In this document: positions 13,049 through 15,322 of the stretch, in pieces | Position numbering within the stretch: the stretch's first letter is position 1 | Layout: each line of letters begins with the position of its first letter | Assembly (NCBI GenBank): GCA_046759865.1 | Contig: JBHIDB010000022.1 | Span: forward strand, 1-15,322 | Origin: JAJISK01 sp046759865 | GTDB taxonomy: Archaea; Thermoplasmatota; Thermoplasmata; RBG-16-68-12; JAJISG01 | DNA: 15,322 nt | Direction of reading: 5' to 3' | Made by a program: the position numbers and the translations under genes | The notes under the pieces: generated by a model | What the model was told of the DNA's origin: nothing | Database searches by the model: none | The model's input: the letters and a program-made list of their open reading frames with translations, nothing else

Positions 13049-13076
13049 TTCTCGATGATACCTCATCGGGGACGAC

Positions 13077-13455
13077 CTAATCATACCTTGGTCGATCGCC
13101 GAATTTCGATAGATCAATGATCGGGATCTCATTTCCGTCTTGATCCTCAAGAACCGCAAAGGATCCCGTCCGCACTTCAGACGGCCCCGCGAGAACCTTA
13201 CCTCCTCTCTTGCGGTAGGCGTCGCAGAACTGCTCGACGTTCTTGACTAGAAAACTGAAGGAAGGATGGGGGGATGCTCGGATCGTCGTGGATGACAATC
13301 TCAGAATCACTCTCTTCGAGGATGAAGCCGATCATCCCACGATCGGCATCGGTCCAGACCCTCTTCAAACCCAGCACGCCGCTGTAGAAGTCGGCCGCCT
13401 GTTCGAGGTCCTTGACACGGAACATGATGCTGTCGACCCTGGCAAGTCTGCTCAC
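13077..13455 (-). pseudogene. VOC family gene broken by a +1 frameshift in a six-base homopolymer
   Basis: Two adjacent frames together encode one complete VOC protein of about 125 residues. The first (from GTG 13455) reads LARVDSIMFRVKDLEQAADF, then FYSGVLGLKRVW...GFILEESDSEIVIHDDPSIP. The second continues PSFSFLVKNVEQFCDAYRKR with ...GSFAVLEDQDGNEIPIIDLS, the standard VOC end, to TAG 13077-13079. The switch lies in the C6 run (G6 on the plus strand, 13268-13273): with five bases instead of six the reading is continuous (DDPSIPHPSFSF). So this is either a real recent frameshift or an assembly/sequencing error. The start GTG 13455 has GGGAGGAG 6 nt upstream, and a TATA-like CATAATG near 13500 fits. 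Left as it is, the first frame ends at 13198 after junk residues. Both halves are otherwise undamaged, which suggests a very recent change. Confidence 0.8.
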
Positions 13456-13781
13456 ATCATTCTCCTCCCGCACTCTGCGCCCTGGTGAATGCTGCCGACA
13501 TTATGGGGCTAATGCTAACCAGGACGAACGATGAGGGGCGAGTGATTCCTCGGATCCAAGGGCGCAAGGGGAGACCTTTGCAAGGCCGACTCGTGTTTGG
13601 GCTATCGTCTGCGTAAAGACCGGAGATCTGCCCTATTCTACCTCCTGGCACCTCCACGTAAGCATCGATCTGCCTCGTCGTCGAAACGCAGACGTCCAGG
13701 GAAGTGCGGCGAACCATGACAGCCATCCGAGCTGGCCAAGAACAGAGCGTGTTCCTGTAACCGAGCGATCCCTTGTCTCTG
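13456..13781. other. 326-bp stretch without a recognisable gene
   Basis: No convincing coding sequence on either strand. A 37-codon plus-strand frame (ATG 13504 to TAA 13615-13617) and the minus-strand frame through 13457-14050 both lack family character; the latter is out of frame with the membrane protein that it overlaps. The part nearest 13455 holds the likely promoter (CATAATG, near 13500) and ribosome site of the frameshifted VOC gene. I see no tRNA, repeat array or mobile-element end. Confidence 0.5.
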
Positions 13782-14300
13782 TCAGACCGCTGGCCTGGGG
13801 GACCGGAAAACCTGGACGGCCCCGACGGTGGCCCAGATGGGTGCAAGTAACAGGTACCCCAGGGGGCCGGATGCCAATCCCAGGGCCGCCCCGAGTGCCG
13901 CGAGGCCTGCCGGGGCGACGGCTTTCCGCGACCGGAAGAGCCGCTCGCCGACGTACAAGGTAGGATGAAAGAGGAACGCCAAGCCGGCCGGAAGCAAGAT
14001 CCCCAACGTGACGAAGAGGACCGTCTCCCCGATTGTAGGTCCGCTCCCATTCGGACCGCCAGACACGACCAGGTACGGCAGGATTGCCGTGAAGAGAAGG
14101 ACTCCGAGGGTCGCCCCGAGGACGGGCAGAACGGCCTGCAGAACGCGGCTTGGCTCAGGACGCAGGGGATGCCACCTGCGTCTGGAAGTCGTATGCCAGC
14201 GTCTTTCCCGATTCCGCCAGACCGAGATGATCAAACATGAATGCCCTGATGATGTTCCAAAGCTCGCAGTTCCCACATGCAGGCGATCTGCCCGCCTCAA
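13782..14300 (-). CDS. Predicted membrane protein, start uncertain
   Basis: The C-terminal ~120 residues are a hydrophobic protein with about four membrane segments (VLQAVLPVLGATLGVLLFTA; ETVLFVTLGILLPAGLAFLF; the Ala/Gly-rich VAPAGLAALGAALGLASGPL; GYLLLAPIWATVGAVQVF) and a basic loop ERLFRSRKAV, implying an inside orientation for that loop. No family is recognised. The first ~50 residues of the open frame (from TTG 14300) are Arg/Ser/His-rich and unlike the rest, and they overlap another open frame that ends at 14155. The true start is therefore unclear: there is a GTG at 14276, and a start close to 14155 is conceivable, although I see no ATG/GTG there. An N-terminal frameshift is another possibility. 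The hydrophobic body is very probably real; the 5' boundary is not settled. Confidence 0.5.
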   Translation of the reverse strand: MRRADRLHVGTASFGTSSGHSCLIISVWRNRERRWHTTSRRRWHPLRPEPSRVLQAVLPVLGATLGVLLFTAILPYLVVSGGPNGSGPTIGETVLFVTLGILLPAGLAFLFHPTLYVGERLFRSRKAVAPAGLAALGAALGLASGPLGYLLLAPIWATVGAVQVFRSPRPAV

Positions 14301-14352
14301 TCAAGGATGCTCTCATCCGATAAGGACCCTCGTGGAGCCTTTGCGCAGCCAA
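14155..14352 (-). CDS. Doubtful small ORF overlapping the membrane protein 5' region
   Basis: A 65-codon frame (TTG 14352; a Met at 14316) containing EAGRSPACGNCELWNIIRAF and FDHLGLAESG. The composition is more protein-like than the overlapping frame in the same place. One CxxC motif (CGNC) is visible. EAGRSxAC recalls the start of HNH-type zinc modules, but the second CxxC and the HNH residues are absent. An AGGAGG sits directly after the PfpI stop (about 14378-14383 on this strand), roughly 30 nt before the TTG, too far for normal use. It may be a small protein, a gene relic, or the true N-terminal part of the membrane protein joined by a frameshift. Confidence 0.3.
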   Translation of the reverse strand: MAAQRLHEGPYRMRASLIEAGRSPACGNCELWNIIRAFMFDHLGLAESGKTLAYDFQTQVASPAS

Positions 14353-14380
14353 ATAGCCGCCTGTAACAGACGGTTTCCTC

Positions 14381-14908
14381 CTAGTCTGTCGAGGAGAGGG
14401 ACCAGATGAGCGCGCGGCAGAAGGAGGGCAGGTCCCGGGGCACGCGGGCGGTGATCAGATTCCCGTCCACCACCGTCTCCTTGTCCACCCAGTAGCCGCC
14501 GGCGTTGACCACATCGTCCTGGATAGACCAGTAGGAAGTCATGGTGCGACCCTTCACAATGCCTGCGGACACGGGAACCCAGCCCCCGTGGCAGATGGCT
14601 GCGACGACCTTCCCCGCCTCGTGCATCCCTCTGACGAATTCGAGGATTTCCTGGTGGCGACGCATCTGGTCGGGCGCCGCCACGCCGCCTGGCACCACCA
14701 CAGCGTCGTAGTCCTCCGCCCGGAGTGAGGATGCCTCCACCTCCGCGTCGACTGGGTAGCCGTGCTTGGAGGCGTAGGTCCGCTTCTCGTGTCCCGCGAC
14801 GACGACTTCCGCTTCCTCCTCCTTGAGGCGATAGTACGGATACCACAGCTCCAGGTCCTCATAGCCGTCTTCGGCGAGGACGGCGATACGCTTGCCTGCC
14901 AGCGTCAT
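14381..14908 (-). CDS. PfpI/DJ-1 family protein (putative protease or deglycase)
   Basis: A 175-residue single-domain GATase1-like protein of the PfpI type. The nucleophile elbow is AAICHGGW with C106 followed by H107, and the conserved acid is E17 in DGYEDLEL. VVPGG (72-76) is the usual loop before the elbow helix, and the tail DGNLITARVPRDLPSFCRAL is the normal PfpI ending. Family members form oligomers with active sites at subunit interfaces and have been described as intracellular proteases and as glyoxalases/deglycases; I cannot choose between these. Start ATG 14908; an AATAAGATA stretch about 14943-14951 on this strand could be the TATA element, giving a very short leader. It is a complete gene, in contrast to the DJ-1 relic at 2207-2332. 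Confidence 0.93.
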   Translation of the reverse strand: MTLAGKRIAVLAEDGYEDLELWYPYYRLKEEEAEVVVAGHEKRTYASKHGYPVDAEVEASSLRAEDYDAVVVPGGVAAPDQMRRHQEILEFVRGMHEAGKVVAAICHGGWVPVSAGIVKGRTMTSYWSIQDDVVNAGGYWVDKETVVDGNLITARVPRDLPSFCRALIWSLSSTD

Positions 14909-15062
14909 CTTCTACACCAACGGGACGAAGAATACGTCGCGCTATCTTATTGTTTTGCGTCCGCGTGGGCCGCCTTCGTGCCTCGCGTTTCTGCCTTGGC
15001 GCTTCACCTCCCATCGACTCGGCGTCCTGGTCGTGACCGTGACGGGCTCACGCATAAACAGC

Positions 15063-15068
15063 TATATT
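15063..15068 (+). promoter_or_regulatory. TATA-like box upstream of the two-helix membrane protein
   Basis: TATATT is centred about 24 nt before GTG 15089, nearly the distance for a leaderless message. It favours the short reading of the gene over a longer frame that runs back into the PfpI gene. Confidence 0.45.
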
Positions 15069-15088
15069 CCCTGAAGCGATGGGTGGGC

Positions 15089-15292
15089 GTGATCGATGAG
15101 GAGCGGAGAAGGCTGTCCACACGCATAGCCGTGGGGAGCCTCTTAACCGCACTAATCCTCATAGTTCCCACTCTTCTCATCGTCTTGTTGGGAGTGGGTC
15201 GTCCAGATTTCCCCTGGTGGATCAGTCTCATCATCGCGGCGCCGATTCTGGTAATGGGATTAGGGCTTGCAGCACGGATCCGCTGGGGCTAA
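15089..15292 (+). CDS. Small membrane protein, two helices
   Basis: A 67-residue protein: a charged start (MIDEERRRLSTR), a membrane helix at about 13-35 (IAVGSLLTALILIVPTLLIV), a short loop with GRPDFPWW, and a second helix at about 43-62, ending ARIRWG. The positive-inside rule puts both ends in the cytoplasm. No family recognised. The open frame extends back to 14762, but that part is antisense to the PfpI gene and its upstream region and is not protein-like; a start at GTG 15089 (or GTG 15083) fits the TATA-like box at 15063. The stop is one base from an ATG that may open the next gene. Confidence 0.6.
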   Translation: MIDEERRRLSTRIAVGSLLTALILIVPTLLIVLLGVGRPDFPWWISLIIAAPILVMGLGLAARIRWG

Positions 15293-15293
15293 G

Positions 15294-15322
15294 ATGCGAT
15301 TCATCTTTGGTCGTGGCATCGA
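15294..15322 (+). CDS. Possible start of a further gene, cut by the window end
   Basis: ATG 15294 opens a frame MRFIFGRGI... that runs to the window edge, one base after the stop of the two-helix membrane protein. The tight spacing suggests translational coupling, but nine codons are too few to identify anything and there is no clear ribosome site. Confidence 0.25.

Noticed and set aside
13457..14050. 197-codon minus-strand frame
   Set aside because: It overlaps the hydrophobic membrane protein in another frame, its residues look random, and its 3' part lies in a region with no recognisable gene.
14155..14352. HNH nuclease call for the small CGNC-containing ORF
   Set aside because: Only the opening EAGRSxAC resembles HNH modules; the second zinc pair and the HNH catalytic residues are missing.
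1..15322. tRNA, rRNA, CRISPR or insertion-sequence signals
   Set aside because: I looked for T-loop-like GGTTCRA motifs, regularly spaced repeats, and transposase or integrase motifs; the few GGTTC hits fall inside genes or lack cloverleaf arms.

Overview
The window is a GC-rich (roughly 60 % by eye) stretch that most likely comes from an archaeon, plausibly a Thermoplasmatota-like soil or sediment lineage. Reasons: several genes start at the expected distance (about 25-28 nt) behind an AT-rich TATA-like box with no leader (6182, 10379, possibly 15089); others carry GGAGG-type ribosome binding sites; there is an archaeal-type OB-fold ssDNA-binding protein with an RGG-like basic tail; and there is a membrane-anchored GOLD-like beta-sandwich protein. 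The lineage is inference. I see no rRNA, tRNA, CRISPR array, insertion sequence, integrase or phage gene. It looks like ordinary chromosomal housekeeping and accessory metabolism in short transcription units on both strands.

Layout. 1-2163: two S9 serine peptidases, tail to tail with no gap. 2207-2332: a 41-codon C-terminal relic of a DJ-1/PfpI gene. 2422-3957: a nitrobindin-like beta-barrel protein, then an SplB-like radical SAM protein. 3914-5341 (minus): a diiron protein of the BoxB/PaaA ring-epoxidase superfamily, overlapping the radical SAM gene tail to tail and diverging from an unrecognised helical protein (5402-6139). 6182-7136: a VOC protein and a methyltransferase one base apart. 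7263-7823: the GOLD-like membrane protein. 7878-9050 (minus): OsmC-family protein and ssDNA-binding protein. 9329-11280: an acidic hypothetical protein, an ASCH-domain protein, a four-helix membrane protein and a second VOC protein. 11339-13455 (minus): a likely run of frameshifted VOC gene, QueE and aldo/keto reductase. 13456-13781 holds no gene I recognise. 13782-14908 (minus): a membrane protein, a doubtful overlapping small ORF and an intact PfpI/DJ-1 protein. 15089-15292: a two-helix membrane protein, then what may be the first codons of another gene.

How the genes fit together. Few form a single pathway. QueE makes the 7-deazaguanine precursor used in archaea for tRNA archaeosine. OsmC, PfpI/DJ-1, the VOC proteins and the aldo/keto reductase belong to families that often handle peroxides or reactive carbonyls, so a loose detoxification theme is possible but unproven. 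The BoxB-like protein implies use of O2, yet its usual reductase and lyase partners are absent here. The most notable items are this orphan BoxB-like oxygenase with its divergent unknown neighbour, the GOLD-like membrane protein, a VOC gene broken at a six-base homopolymer, the DJ-1 relic, and repeated stem-loops set directly at stop codons.
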